This document shows positions 13,101-28,100 of a stretch of DNA of 64,000 nt, piece after piece. Every line of letters begins with the position of its first letter. The first letter of the stretch is position 1. The DNA is taken from NCBI GenBank assembly GCA_037179385.1, contig CM074195.1, positions 29,964,222-30,028,221 of the forward strand, given 5' to 3'. The DNA comes from Holothuria scabra. Its lineage: Eukaryota > Echinodermata > Holothuroidea > Aspidochirotida > Holothuriidae. Below the pieces are notes generated by a model. The model did no database searches and was not told where the DNA came from. It worked only from the letters and a program-made list of their open reading frames with translations. The translations under genes and the position numbers were made by a program.

Positions 13101-16100
13101 TGTTAGTTAGATGAGATTTTTTTCCGGTATGGCTAAGTTCAAACTTGGTTTCCCTTTGGTGGCCTCTTGCAACAGGAGGGAAGTACCGTGGGCATATTCT
13201 GTGACACCCAGCCCACAGACCCTGTGATGACAAAGAGTGATGTGACCATCTCAAAGCATCTAATGTGTCATTTGAGTGAACAGTCTTGTGGTTTTCACTC
13301 CAATAATCACTTAAGGAGTCTATAGACGTATAGACTTTAGTGACTGTAGGCAGCCAGTGCCGGGGTCCATCAGCCTTAAATTGTCTCCATTTATTGTCTA
13401 CATGAATTTCAAACCCTAGTTTTCAGTGAAATTGAGGGAATCAAGATACAATTTAGTGTACAACCATTCATGATACAGGTAAGCAAGGAAATTGAAAGAT
13501 TGAGAGGTGATGTACCCCAGCTATGACAGACTGAAATCAGACTATGACTTGCTGTCTGGATTTGTCTATAGTTACAAGTGTAGCCTGGATTATGTTTAAT
13601 TAGGCAAAGAAATTCAAATTAGAAACTGGACAGCGCCTTTATTCGGAAGAATTAATATTAGTCTACTTTAGCACTACACTGAAACTACACTACAAAGTGG
13701 TATCTGTCCAGTGGAGAAATTGTAGTTGAATTACAGCATCTTTGATGTTCTTGTTATGGTAATTCAACAACATTTGATGAAATCATCCCTTAAGGTGTTC
13801 TCATTCATCTACACTGTTCAAAATAACTGATTCAACATGCTGCCAATAGTTTGGGTAGAACAATTCTATATGTATTTCTTTCTTGGAACAGGTGATGAAA
13901 GCCCTTTAACTTAAGAAGATCTTTGAACTTGAAAAGAAAAATTGGTCATATAAAACATAGTTTGGAATCATCCATCGGACTGCACGGATTTCTTCTTATT
14001 TTGCTTCCAAGTACCTTTCATAGTACTTCAAGACTTAAGTCAGTGCATATTCTTTTGGATCGATGGCAAAATTTCCTGAGTTATGAAGAATAATATTATC
14101 ACATGGCTCTTAAATATCCAATCATAAAACAGAACAGCCTACTAATAGTATTTCAAGTTAGGGTAAATGCCTTTCTCCTTTAAGGTGGCGCAAATGAACA
14201 TTTTTATTCGACCTTTAAAAATATTTTCTTTTCAGCAACCTGTCCACCAGTCATGTGTACCATGTTCTGTGAGAATGGGTTCAAGAAAGATGACAGTGGT
14301 TGTGATATCTGTGAGTGTGAGACCTGCCCACCAGTGATGTGTGCCAGGTATTGTGAACATGGCTACCAGACTGATGCCAATGGTTGCAACATGTGTGCTT
14401 GCAACACTTGCCCTCCTGTCATGTGTACCCGATACTGTGAGCATGGATTCCAGACTGATGCCAATGGATGTGATACCTGTGCATGTAACACTTGCCCACA
14501 GGTCATGTGTGACATGTTCTGTGAACATGGATATGAGAAAGATGTCAATGGTTGTGATACATGTGTCTGTAACCCACCACCACGTAAGTTTGTTTTCAAA
14601 TAGTTGTGAACTGCAAGCATTTTGTGATTTCTCAAGATAAATGAGAGGGGTTTTTCTTGTTCTATATATTGATTTAGTTAACATCCAGGTATACAGAGAA
14701 AGCTCTCTCCATTTTAAAATGTGATGTCTTCAGGAATTTCTTAAGATATTCATTCAGTGTCCAAGAAGAAATATTAAATTGGAGAATGGGGATTAATTTC
14801 AAACTAAGAGATCATTTTTTCCAACAACTTTTAGCAACCTGTCCTCCTGTAATGTGCACCATGTTCTGTGAGCATGGATTCCAGACTGATGCCAACGGTT
14901 GTGAGATCTGCACGTGCAACACCTGTCCTCCAGTCATGTGCTTCATGCACTGTGAGAATGGATTCAAGAAGGATGCCAATGGTTGTGATATGTGTCAGTG
15001 CCTTGGTAAGTATGGTAAACGATCAAATTAAGAATGGTTACAAAGGTGGTAAAATTTACAGATACTCATCTGGAACGCTGCTACTTGCTACTTCTGTTGT
15101 CATGTGAAATGTCAGAACGTAAGGGCAGGTCACACAGCAATTTTCAATCTAAAATGTAATCCAAATTAAATTTAGACCAACAGTTCTTTTATTCAGAAAT
15201 CATTCTAAGGATGCATGGTGTCCTTTTATCTATTACTGTTCTTAATATGCCTCTCAATAACCTGTGCTGCTGTCATTGTATACACGAATCCGGACGGATT
15301 GTGATGAGCTGATTTTAAGTTGGCCATTACTGGGGTCCATCACCTTTAATCTTTACATTTCCTTCCTTACCTGTCCCATGGATGGTTGTACACTGAAGTG
15401 TATCTTGATTTTCCCAACTTCACTGAATATGAGGGTTTGAAATTCTCATAGACAATAAATGAAGATGGTTGAAGGTTGATGGACCCCACTAATGGCTGCC
15501 TACAGTCACTAAAAACAAGTGCTAATCGGATTTGTCTATAGCTTGAATCACTCAACAGCTAATATGTGCTCATGATCCAATCTGTTTTTTATACAATTTT
15601 TCACCTGATAAGTGCTCTCTTTCAATGTGACATCACAAAATAACTAGTTAACTTCTCATTTTCATAGGTCTTTGATACAGATCATATGTTTTCACAGTTT
15701 GGCAAATTTTTGGCTCTTTCCAACCACAGATTCAAAAGGTTTCAACTAAAACTCACAAAATGGGACCCTAATTTAATATTGCTGTTGTGTGACCCCTGCT
15801 TTATTCTCTTTGTACCAATGTCTTGCTACTTTTCTTGTTTGTCAGAATAATCCAAATGCATATTTGTCTTACTATGGATTTAAAGAATAACCAATAGTGA
15901 GTGTCACTGAAGGAATATGTCATATTTGTTTATAGAACGGAGTGGAGAGAGAATACCTGAAGGCTTTAAAAGAGGGAAGGTTCTTCTGTTGCCCAAAGAT
16001 AAACCAACTAGTACCATTGAAAAATTACATCACCCCCATGCTCCTTGAACCACCACTGTAACTGACAATTGATGACCTGTTTGATACCGAGGTATATTCT

Positions 16101-19100
16101 TGGACTCTGACCCGGGAGTGCCATCCAGGGTTCAATTCCCAGCTAAAGTCAAACCAAAGACTTAAAAAGTGGAACCTACTGCCATTTTGCATGATGCTCT
16201 GCAGTGGCAATGGAGTAGAGAAAACAACCCCTATACCCTACAACTGGAAAAAAGGTCATGGACACCTCTGGATGAAACAATAAGGTTACAAGTTGAGGCA
16301 TAAAACTCTTTACATAGCAAACTACAACTGACAAATAGATGGCTTGAATTTCTTAAGAAGAAAATTTCCCAACAAGTCAATGACCAGTGTGGTGGTTCAG
16401 ATAATGGAATCCTTCTTTGGCTACCATTATCCCTCTCTGCTCTCATTCCTCAGCCCACTGCCATGTTCACCCATCATGTAACATCTTGAACCTCATTTAA
16501 GTGGCTTATTGAGTTGGTTCATGAAATTCAACAAATTTTTTCCAAACCTGTTAGGTTTTCTTCACATACCAATGACAAAAGGTCAAACTTAGACAATCCC
16601 CATATCCTACATATAAATAACTGTTTTATGAGCGAGTACAGTACTTAACAGTTCACTTCAGTTTTCAAAAATTCATGACCAGACACTTCCAATTTGTGCA
16701 CAAAAATGTTACAAGTCAGGACACCACAAAATTCAAAATTTTAACATTTTCTGTAACTATTGGATATGAAATTTTTTCATACATTGTGCTACCTATAAGC
16801 ATTTTCATGTGGTAGTGACCCTTTAAAACTCTCATTATTTAGGTTATGGATATCAGCTCAATAGCCCCTTTAATTTAATTGTACTTGATGTCTTTACAGA
16901 GGTTCATACAGGTACATGTCCAGCTGTGGTGAATGGTACTAATGGAATCTGCTCTGAGATGTGTTCCGATGATGGAGATTGCCCGTCAAACCAGAAATGC
17001 TGCAGCAATGGATGTGGTCATGCCTGTGCACCAGCTGTACAACGTAAGGTTCACCTAAATTTCTCCTTCTTCATCTTGCCTAGTATGAGAAACTTGAGAC
17101 GTAACTCATAAGTGCTAACTGTTCTGTAAAAGCAGAGCTGTTCCACAGTTTAAATTTTCTGACTTTAAGTATCACATTACTTTCTGAAAGTGATCAGTAA
17201 AATCATGGATTAACAGCTTGGCAGAAAATGACATCAATCTTTGCAGTAACTAAAGTGATTACCATTCAGGATAAGAGAAAATTCCTGAATGGTAATCACT
17301 TTAGGATTTGCTTTCTGCATTCTCCTCCACCCCACCCCACCCCACCTCTCTCAATCAAAAGAATATCCAGAACCACATTTATGTTTGATATGTTAAAGAG
17401 GAACATATTTTTTAAAATTCTTATCATTCTGGTGAAATTTTCATTCTTTTCTCATTTTGGGTTCGAGAAATAGAAGCAATACAATATTACAAATTTTCTG
17501 CATAGAATGAACGTAGTTGAAGCAAGCAGGCAATGATGTGATGGTTTCACAATTGTTGGCCAATGTTGTGTTTTTTGTTGTAATTTACCACCAATTTTCT
17601 GTAAACTCTGATATATTGATGCCATAAGAACATCCTGATCACTGTAATTTTAAAATTTGTATATGGTTTTAGTGCCAGGGCATCCCTACTTTCCTAGTCA
17701 GTCCAAATATGCCAACAATATGAATCCATCATACCTGTTTGCCTCAAGTTCACTTTTAATAGAAAATGTGTTAATTTCAGTCGCCAGTATCTCGAGAGGC
17801 AAACATGGGAAACTAATGAAACTTTCACCAGAATGCTTAAATATGTTCCTCTTTTCGCGTGTCAAACAGACATTTGGTTCTGGCCTTCTGGACTTCTTAT
17901 GAATTCTTTTAAGGCAAGCACTGCTTGACATGCTGTGTGTCCTGCATACCCACAGCAAGGGATCATTTTCTTCATGTTCCATGTTAGGAGATAGCAATGT
18001 TGGCAAGTATGATAAATCTTCACAGTACACTGAACCAAGTAAAGCAATGATTTGTATACAGTATTTATACCATAGGAATGGCACAGCAATGGTTTTTGTT
18101 AATCTGGTACAAATTTTTCTTTTCAAAAGCAACATGCCCACCTGTCATGTGCACCTTGTACTGTGAACATGGATTCCAGACTGATGACAATGGTTGTGAG
18201 ATCTGTGCCTGCAATGCTTGCCCACAAGTCATGTGTATGATGTTCTGTGAACACGGATTCCAGAAAGATGACAATGGCTGTGACATTTGTGTCTGTAACC
18301 CACCACCACGTGAGTATTCCTTTGGTAGTAACTTCAAGGTTACTTGTGTTGTAATCTGTTTTAGTATAAAGTTTATTCGTAATTTATTTTTATATACAAT
18401 AAAGAAGTAAGCTTGCGTTTCTTACTTTTTTCAAGTTGTCTTAAGGAGTTGGAAGAAGGGAAAAGGCTGAGTAAAATTGGGTTGGGAGGGGGCAGTTTGG
18501 GTGCCTAATTTTTTCACTGGTTTCAAATCAACTGGTTTAGACAGTAGTATGGAACTTTTTATGATTTCAATTTTCATCAAAATGGGGAAGTAGCATAGAA
18601 AACGGAATAGATTTTGTAAGTAAAAATTTGGAATGGCAAGTGGGAGGGAAAGGAGATGGTTGGCAAAGGATGGGGGGAGGCATTCAGCTTCAGTCATGTC
18701 ATGCAGGTTTCTATACAGTACAGGAAATAGTAAAAAATAGGAACCCAGTCCTTGCAGTATATCATGTAAAAAATAAGTCTTGAGACCTTCAAACTAATCA
18801 CATCCCTTGACCTCTAATCTAAACCATGAGACATGGTGTCATGCATGATGTACATCTCTTGAGACATGAATGTGATACCTTACAAACCAAAAATTTTGTA
18901 TTTAAGACAAAGATGAGGACTTTTACAGTTTGAATTACATCAAAAGAAAGTAAGGAAAAGGTAAGATGTTATTCAATGGTTTGTACTGGAGTATGAACTG
19001 ATTACATGGTCCTTAAGCTTCTTACAGACCTGGGGAACATTTATGGCTATGAACATTGAGCAAAATAACTAACTTTTGACCTAAAAAATTTGTGATTGTT

Positions 19101-22100
19101 TAGCCAATATTCCTGATTACCTTACTACAAAAACATAATTTCAGTATGTAGTGGGTGATATGGAATATTATGCAGAAATAATATTATATATAATAATATT
19201 GTTATCTTGTACTGGTAAAATCAAATCATTCTGAAACTTTAAAGCCTACAAGGTTCAAATATGCCCAGAATGTTCCATTTAACAAAAACCAGGGATCATC
19301 AGAGTTTACAAATGGATAAAAAACTGTCAAAAACAGGTTTTGAGATTAATTACTTGTAGCTTTGTACTAAATGTTTATTCCACATGCAATCGTTTATCAA
19401 TTAATTGCTACACGTTCACAGCCCTAGCTAGGCACATTACGTGTGGGAATATTCACCAAATCTTCCCATGCCCAAAGCAAGTTTTCATTAGGTGCTACCA
19501 TTAACAATGGGGTGTTCATTCAAGCATCTGTCACTGACCCTAAAGGTTGACTCTAGATGGCAGATCTAAGAAAAAACTGAAAAGTGAGCCTACTGTTCAA
19601 TGCACTACAAGTAATCGAGGGATATTTTGCAGCAAATAGCAACCTTAAGTAATTTGATTCCTTTTTCTGCTAGTATTTATTTCACAATTTGTTGGTAGTT
19701 GTAATGAAAGCCCCCAAAGTTATGGGACTTTTTTGTGCCAGAAGTTTTATCAAAGTTCAGTACAGGCAGAGACCCTGCTTGTTGGAGGGGCTAATGAAGC
19801 CTTTCTCCAAATAAGGGAAAACTTAGGACAAAATGTTTGCATTATATGTGCATTATTTTTGCTAAAGTAAAATATCATTGACAAAAAATGATGCACACAG
19901 ATACCCTGTAATTGATATTTGAATAGGATCTATAGAAGTAATGGACCACTAGTTGGACAATTTTATCAAGAAACACAACTTTTCTTTCAAAATTGTGGTA
20001 GCTAAGACAGGTATCAGCAAAGGCATATTTTTCATCATGATGGCTGTATTTCTGATTTCTGAAATTCCTCCAGCTACCTGTCCACCAGTCATGTGTACCA
20101 TGTTCTGTGAGAATGGATTCAAGAAAGACGACAATGACTGTGACATTTGTGAGTGTGAGACCTGCCCACCAGTTATGTGTTCTATGTATTGTGAACATGG
20201 CTACCAGACTGATCCCAGCGGTTGCAACATGTGTGCTTGCAACACTTGCCCACCTGTCATGTGCTCTATGTACTGTGAGTTTGGGTTCCAGAAAGATGAC
20301 AATGGTTGCGACACTTGTATGTGCAACCCACCACGTAAGTGACACTACCTTTTGGTTAGGATACGTTAGGTTAAATAGGGGTTTATGCTTTAAAATTAAT
20401 TTTAATACTGTGGTGCCCACGTCCTTATTTCAAGTGTTGGGGTACTGGATTGGTTCATCCATACTCCATTGCTAATTGAGAACATCATGCTCAATGGCCA
20501 ATGGGAGTAGGTTTCATTTTTAATGTCTTTGCCATGCCCCAGCCTGAACCCTGGACCTTCAGAGTGAGAGCCAGATGTTCTACCAATTAGACCACATACT
20601 TGACATTTCCTATTGGATTTAAATGATAAAATATGTCAGTTTTTGGCGGGTAACAAAACTTTGCTGCAAAATCATTGCGTGTTTGCTGTTGTAAGTAGAC
20701 AGTTCTTCTGTATAGACCCTTTACATTGTTTTACCTCATGGATATGTGTGACTTAATGTTAATGACGATGCAATTCAGAATGGAACTAAACTATAGTGAA
20801 GGATTTGTAAAAAGTTAACTTAGTAGATGTCAGTTCATTTCAGTAGATGTCAGTTCATTGTGTAAAATAACATTTGTGGAATGTTTGTGGTGGGGGATGG
20901 GTTGAATGTGTGACAACATGATATGACAGTACTAGATAGACAGTTGTCTCCTTTTAAGTTTTGTACCTGGAGAAATTTGACATTTGACCCCTGCAACTTT
21001 TTCATCTAGTGGGGTCTAGAAGGATTTCCTGGAATGAGTACCAAAGGATGCCAGTTAGATCTAATCTGAAGTGATTTTCCAATTTTTTTTCAAAATTGCC
21101 TCTGCATCCCAAGACATTCCCTAATTTTACTCAAGGGCCGCTGATAAAAAGTGGTTTGCAGATGTCTGATCTAAAGGTTGAAATGATGTCAGCACATTTG
21201 TTGGTGGTATCATAATAATGTTATATTTTAAAATTGCATATATCCTACAGCCATCTGCCCACCAGTCATGTGTACCATGTTCTGTGAGAATGGATTCAAG
21301 AAAGATGGCAATGGCTGTGACATCTGTGAGTGTGAGACCTGCCCACCAGTTATGTGTGCTAGGTATTGTGAACATGGCTACCAGACTGATGCCAGTGGTT
21401 GTGAGATCTGTGCCTGCAATACCTGTCCACCAGTCATGTGTACGATGTTCTGTGAACACGGATTCCAGAAAGATGACAATGGCTGTGATGCCTGTATCTG
21501 CAATCCACCTCCACGTAAGGCTACATTTCAGTGTTAAGATTATGGATTAGGAATGCTCCTGCTAAAAACTCTGAAAACTCTGACAAAATGTCCCAAAGGG
21601 AGGTCTGGTCAGAGTATGTATTATCACAGGAAATCCAAGACAAAACTCAGTTGGATTAAGTAAGAGACAAACATTTCAAATGGTTTCCAAAATAGGATCT
21701 GATTTTTAACCAAGAGGAGCTCCTAATGCTTTGGTCATATTCCCATGATAATCTGAAAAGGTATCTGGTCACAAAGTTTTGAAAGTCAAATTGACCCATT
21801 ATAGTGCTCACTTGTAAAACAGTTATTTTTATGTACGAATATGGGGATTGTCTAAGTTTGACCATTTGTCATTGGTACTGGAAGAAAACTTAACAGCTTT
21901 AGAAAAAATTGCTGAATTTAAGGAATCAACTCAATGAGCCTCTTTCAATAAGGAGGGAAATGAGATGGTAAATTCTGAAAAGTGTTTTTTCTTGCATATG
22001 TTTTCAATGGATCATTTTTTAGGGTTAAATGGTCCATATTGCTCTTATGTCAAGGCTGCAACTGCAGTACTGCTGAAATTTGAAAAAATTGCCTGGTATT

Positions 22101-25100
22101 TTTGCATTCATTTTACAATATCAAAATAAATTTGAAAAAATGGGCCAATAAAATTTACACTGTTTTTTGTAAAATTTGGCAAAAGGGTTCTATCCTTGAA
22201 TTTTCATTTCGTTTTTTTTCAGCAACCTGTGCTCCACAAATGTGCAGAATGTTCTGTCCATACGGATTCAAGAAAGATTGCAATGGTTGCGATATTTGTG
22301 AGTGTGAACAATGTCCACCCGTTATGTGTGCCATGTTCTGTGAGAATGGATTCAAGAAAGATGACAGTGGCTGTGACATCTGTGAGTGTGAGACCTGCCC
22401 ACCAGTTATGTGCGCCATGTACTGTGAACATGGCTACCAGACTGATGCCAACGGTTGTGACATCTGCTCATGCAACCCACCACCACGTAAGTGGTTTTTT
22501 TTTTGTATGTGTTTAGGGTTGACTGTTGGTTTAAAGTAACAAGTGTAATAGGTTTTCTGTGGTAAATTCATATGTAAAACCAAAAGAGAAATGAGAAAAA
22601 AAAGCTGTTATACATATACACCAATAAAGGTGTAAAGAGAAGTTATGCACAAAAACCATATGCAAAGCTCAATTAAAGTATATCAATAGATTAACTTTCT
22701 GGAATTATGTATGAGACTCTATAAACAGAGTAAAGTAAAAATGAAAATTTGTGGGGAAAGAAAGGAGCCTTTGATTTTCTCACCTCAGAAAACATGCAGT
22801 AAGACAATAGAAGAGCAGTGCAATTTGAATGCCAAGAATTTAAGACATTTGATACCTTAAAGGAAGGGAAAGTTTACTTATTCCTTCACAAGTTACATAG
22901 TGCAGTGATTATAAGATGTTGATGCATGTTATTTACATAAGGAGAGAAGATGGTCCATTTTCTCAAAAAAATAACATGTATGGAGATATTGTCACACTAG
23001 CAGATGGTTGAAATATCTTTAAAGCAACAGAATGTAACTTGATCCATGGTCAGTGTTTTTCAGAATTTGAGAGAGTGCTGTTTGAGCTTTGGAAAGATTC
23101 AGTTATCTATTTTAATGATCTTCATAACAGTCACAAAGAATTGAGATTCTGCAGCATCCCTGCTCTAGTTAGAATTAGTTAAACAATTGACAACTGAAGT
23201 TTGTCTCATGATTAAATGTGCTTTCCTCACAACTGTTTGTAGGCTGTTGCATACATATTTCAGTGCGGCAAATTGCACCCTAAAATTCAGATTTGTAGTT
23301 GTAGATCTGGTCAGGGGAAGTAAGGTAGCGTATAGTGAAAAGAAGGTATGATTGTGACTCCCAGTTTGGGATGGGAAAGAAAGGAGTCAGTTAATTGAGG
23401 ACAATTATTTCAATATGTCAAGATCTGAAATTATTGGAGCATGCTACAAAAGTGAATGTTTCATTCTTAAGTTCTCATGTTAAGTGGTTTGCAAAGGAGC
23501 ATTGTTATACTTCTGTCAATTTTAATTTAATGGAGAAAATATGGAGGTTTTTCCAAATATTATTCATACTTCTTCATTAAACTTGCAAAAGAAAAACATT
23601 TTTGTAAAAATGAAGTTAATAAGTATTTAATTAGTCAATTTTGAATGTCTTTTATTAATTTTGGATGATACTTTCAGCAACATGTGCCCCAATGATGTGT
23701 GCAAGATTCTGCGAGAATGGGTTCAAGAAAGATGCTAATGGTTGTGACATCTGTGACTGTGAGGTCTGTCCACCAATGATGTGTTCCTTGTTCTGTGAAC
23801 ACGGCTTCCAAACTGACAAAAATGGCTGTGAGACGTGCTCTTGCAATGCCTGCCCACCTGTAATGTGCATGATGTACTGTCCGTGGGGCTTCAAGCTTGA
23901 TGATAATGGCTGCCAGACCTGTGAATGTAATGCACAGACAGGTAAGGTTGATGTAGAAAAGTTCAGAGCAAGTAAACCACAACTGGAAAAAAAAGCTGTG
24001 GCCTGCTTGACTTGAACAAATAGGTTGGAAACTGGGCCGTAAAACTCCATCTAACTAGCTAACTAACTCAGTGATGAAACCATGCTTTGGCATAGGATAA
24101 TGCATGGCCGGTGTAAATGCAGTTAGTAAGATGAGGTTTGCAGGCTCAGTTCCTAACCAACTGGTTTAAATCAGGCTGACCAAGACCTTTTTCCTAAGTG
24201 TGGTCCGTAGGCTTGTTTTCCCAACTAGTTTATGCTGAGCATCAAGCAAAATGGCAGTAGATTCCCTTTTAAAAGTTTTTGCTATGACGTGCTGTTTCGA
24301 TCGCGGTTGAAAAGTTGATTTTCTAACTTTAGTTATCTTGCCAAGTGAGGTATACCAAGTTTCCAAACCCACCTCTGGAGGTCTATTATCATCACTTCAT
24401 GGAGCCTCTGTTCCACTTAGGTTTCAAAAAATTACACGGTACTTTGGGCAGGATATTAATGAAAGCTCCCTCTGCATGCAGTGCATGCTGTGGCTAAGGT
24501 TTCTTGAGGAGGATTAAATGTCTATGAATGGGGTATTATTGTCTGTCAAATTGTGTAATGGGCAAGGAAGAAAACCATGTATATATTTTTACAGTGACCA
24601 ATTCGTCATGGACCCGGCCAGGAGTCAAACTCCAGACCTCCCGGCTTCAAAAGCTCTAAGCACTTGACCAAGCATCCGGTTGGTGGAGTAGTACAAGTGA
24701 GACACAAAGGTGCAATCTTAGTTCATCCAGAGAAAGTGTTAACCTTTGGGAGTGCATTATCTTTCAACAATTAATGAACAGATGTGAAATACATTTAATC
24801 AAACTCATTTAAACACCACTATATTTGATTTCAAAGATGGAAATGAATTGAAACATCATTTCATGTTTTGCATTGTACTTGAAATGGAGTAGAAAAAAGA
24901 CCTTATTTTGTTGTTGATGAGATCTGCATATTGAGATCTAAAACTCCTTATTCATGTTTGACCAATTTGTTTTAAGAAAAGTTTTCCTTTATGTCTCAAA
25001 ATTTACAGAGAAACTGAGAATCGCAATCAGGATGAAAAGTTTGTACTCTAAAGTTTGAACTTTTTGATGTGGGCTATATGTTTACCACTTCAGATCAAAC

Positions 25101-28100
25101 AAGCTGCTGGAGCAGTTTGTCTCACATTAAAGCAGCAATCGAAACTTGTTTTAACAATTTTGCCACAACTTCAATTCTGCATGACTTTTGTAAATTTACT
25201 TAAAACTAACAAAAAAGATCTTTGATCACTTCCTAATGTTGTGATTGGTTAGAATGTAGTGGTGGCTGTGTAGTCACACATCTAGTTTTTTACTCAACAA
25301 ATATTCAGAAAGTTCCATTCAACAGTTACAAGTAATCAGTGTTTCTCAAACCTGATAGGCCTCTTCAATTTTTCTTTCTTCTGGCAAACGATCATTTCAG
25401 GAAGGAAACTTGAGATTTTTCACTTCACTTCACTTCACTTCACTTCATTTCACTTCATTTTCTTTCCTTTTCTTTTCACAATAATATGTCGTACATGTGA
25501 AAAAGTTCATATGCATCATAAAAGCCAAAAAAGCTGTGAAAAGGGAAGAGTGTTGAAAAACCCTTGAGTGCTCGGCTAGAACACACTCCCAGGAAAGCAC
25601 TCAACCAAAAAAAGGCTACAAGTATAGTACAAATTTTACAAAGGTGAAGGATGTTGGAACAAATTGATAATATTTTCTGCCAAAACCTGATTGCCTATTT
25701 AAGCATAATATTTGACTTTGCAACTAGAAAACAGTTCTTTACTTGTAAATGAATGAATGAAATTTTAATTTTTGGGTTCATTTGTTTTAAAACACCAACA
25801 GAAATCCATCCAGGTACCTGTCCTGTCCTTCCGTCTGATGCTGTTGGTATCTGCTCTGAGGGTTGCAGTCATGATGGTAGCTGCCCAGCTAATCAGAAAT
25901 GTTGCAGTAATGGATGCGGCCACCAGTGTATGGTTGCTGTTCCTGAACCAGGTATAGTTCTTATTCTCTCCTTTTTATTCTGTTTTCACTGCTGAGCAAA
26001 ATTCAAGTAAAATTTCATGTTAAAAGAAGAGAGATGACAGTGGTCTTCAAAAGCAGAAGGATTAAAAAAATGTCAACCCTCAACCCAAGGCCACCTCCCC
26101 CCATCCTGTGCTGTCCCTTTGCAAATTCTTCCTACACAAAAAGTGGTCAGGAGTTGTGAGCAGTACGAATGAGGTGCTCATTCAAGCATTTGGTAAAAGC
26201 CCCCAAAGGGCATCATTGACTTTACAATTGCATATTCAAGGTAAACCAAGCAGTTATTTCTAGTAAATTTCACATTTGAAGAGAAAAATCATTGTCACAT
26301 GACTCCCAACAGCCAATCATAAAACTGGACAGTCTAATACACTTCTTCAATTTTGGATGACTGCTCTTGCCCTTTAAGTTGTTGGGTTTCTTCTGTAACA
26401 GATGATCATCATTGCTGCTTAATAAATCAGCTGATAAGAGTGATGAACCATATTTATTGGGAACCATAGGATTTTCCTAATACTATGAGGTCCCGGTAGC
26501 TCTGATGAATTTGAGAAAGGCAAATTTTTCCATGTGCTGTACCTGCTCAACCTTTTTTCCATCCACTTAATTGAAAATTATAACATAGGAATCCCCACAG
26601 ACCCTTTTCCAAATGACATTACAAAGGATTCTGGGATACAGTTTTGAGGACACTATAGTTACTACAGTCATTCATCACCCTAGACAGTGTTAATTTACCT
26701 AAACTAATTACTTCTAGCCCCTCCCACAACTGTCTTAAACTTATCCAGACACAATCAGAGCTTATTTCTTCTGGACATATCCTGCTGGCCATACAAGGCT
26801 CCTACATGTAATCAAAGGACTTGCAGAACATGCCTTGTAATATGAGCTAGTTTAGTTAGATGGAATTTTACAGCCCAGTTTCCAACCTATTGGTTCAAGT
26901 CGAGCCGTCCACAGCCCATTTTCCCTGCTTCATTAATTATGTGGAGCATGGCAAACAATGGCAGTAGGTTCCATTTTTACAGTCTTTTGTATGACTCAAC
27001 CTGGGAATTGAACCCGCACATTCCGCATGAGAGGCTGATGCCCTACAGCTAGACCAAACATGCAGTAATATGAGTTACTTTGGCATTGTTTTGAGTTTGA
27101 TGTCAGTCAAAGAGCTGTGTCAAATAAGAATTTCTGTATACCTTCTTGTAAATTTGCCATTTTGGGTGATGAATGACTGTCTTTAGGCTTAGGAAACACT
27201 TAACGTGAAATATAGAAACCCATATTTGAAAATAATTACATATTCTCATAATTGATTAGATTGCAACACTTACACAGCCACTTGCTTAATATGACATATC
27301 CTGAAATGTTTCCATTTATGGCCACATACACAAAATTAAGTAAATTATTAAGTAAAATTGCTATGTAGTTTTGAACCTTTTGTTTTTCGAAGCTACCATT
27401 GTTAATTAATTAAATATAAATGATGGAAAGATAAAGTTTCTTTCAATCCATTCAAGTATTTGTATGATTCATGGAAGTAAGAGCTTGATATTGATTTATT
27501 AATTCCAGTGAAATGTTAGTAATCAAGAACACTCTCTTTGTTATTAATTGAAATTGAACTTTGATCAAGTCTAACCTTTGACCCTGCAGATCCATGTCCT
27601 GAAATGATGTGTATGAGGTATTGTGCCAATGGATACAAGCATGATGAAAATGGCTGTAACATCTGTGAATGCATTCCAAAACCAGGTCAGTAGTTTGAAG
27701 TAATTAAGGAAATATTCGTTTATTTTCACTGGTTGTAGCCTCTAAGAGCTGTACATATTCTTCAAGGACTTTAATCTTACCCCAGAAAGTTATATTTCAC
27801 GTACACTTTAAGTTTACATTAAGCACCTCTATTCTTGTAGTACTCACTCCAAAATAACCACAGTCTGAAGCCAGCTGCACTGAGTTTAATTTGCTTGAAA
27901 CCTAAATATGTTTACACAATGTAACAACTGTGTGTTAGCCGGGTTTGTTGAGTGGCAGAGTGGTCTATTTCAGTTTTTGTGCATCAATATGTTTCACATG
28001 GGCATGGGTTCAAATCCTAAAAGGTGCCTGTGGGTTTTTCTGGGTTTCTGCGGGTACTCCAGCTTTCCTCCCTCTTTGCATAGGCTGTCCACTAAAACTG

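Noticed and set aside
17698..18141. 147-codon minus-strand ORF overlapping the start of exon 12
   Set aside because: No recognisable domain, runs across an exon boundary of the real gene; likely chance.
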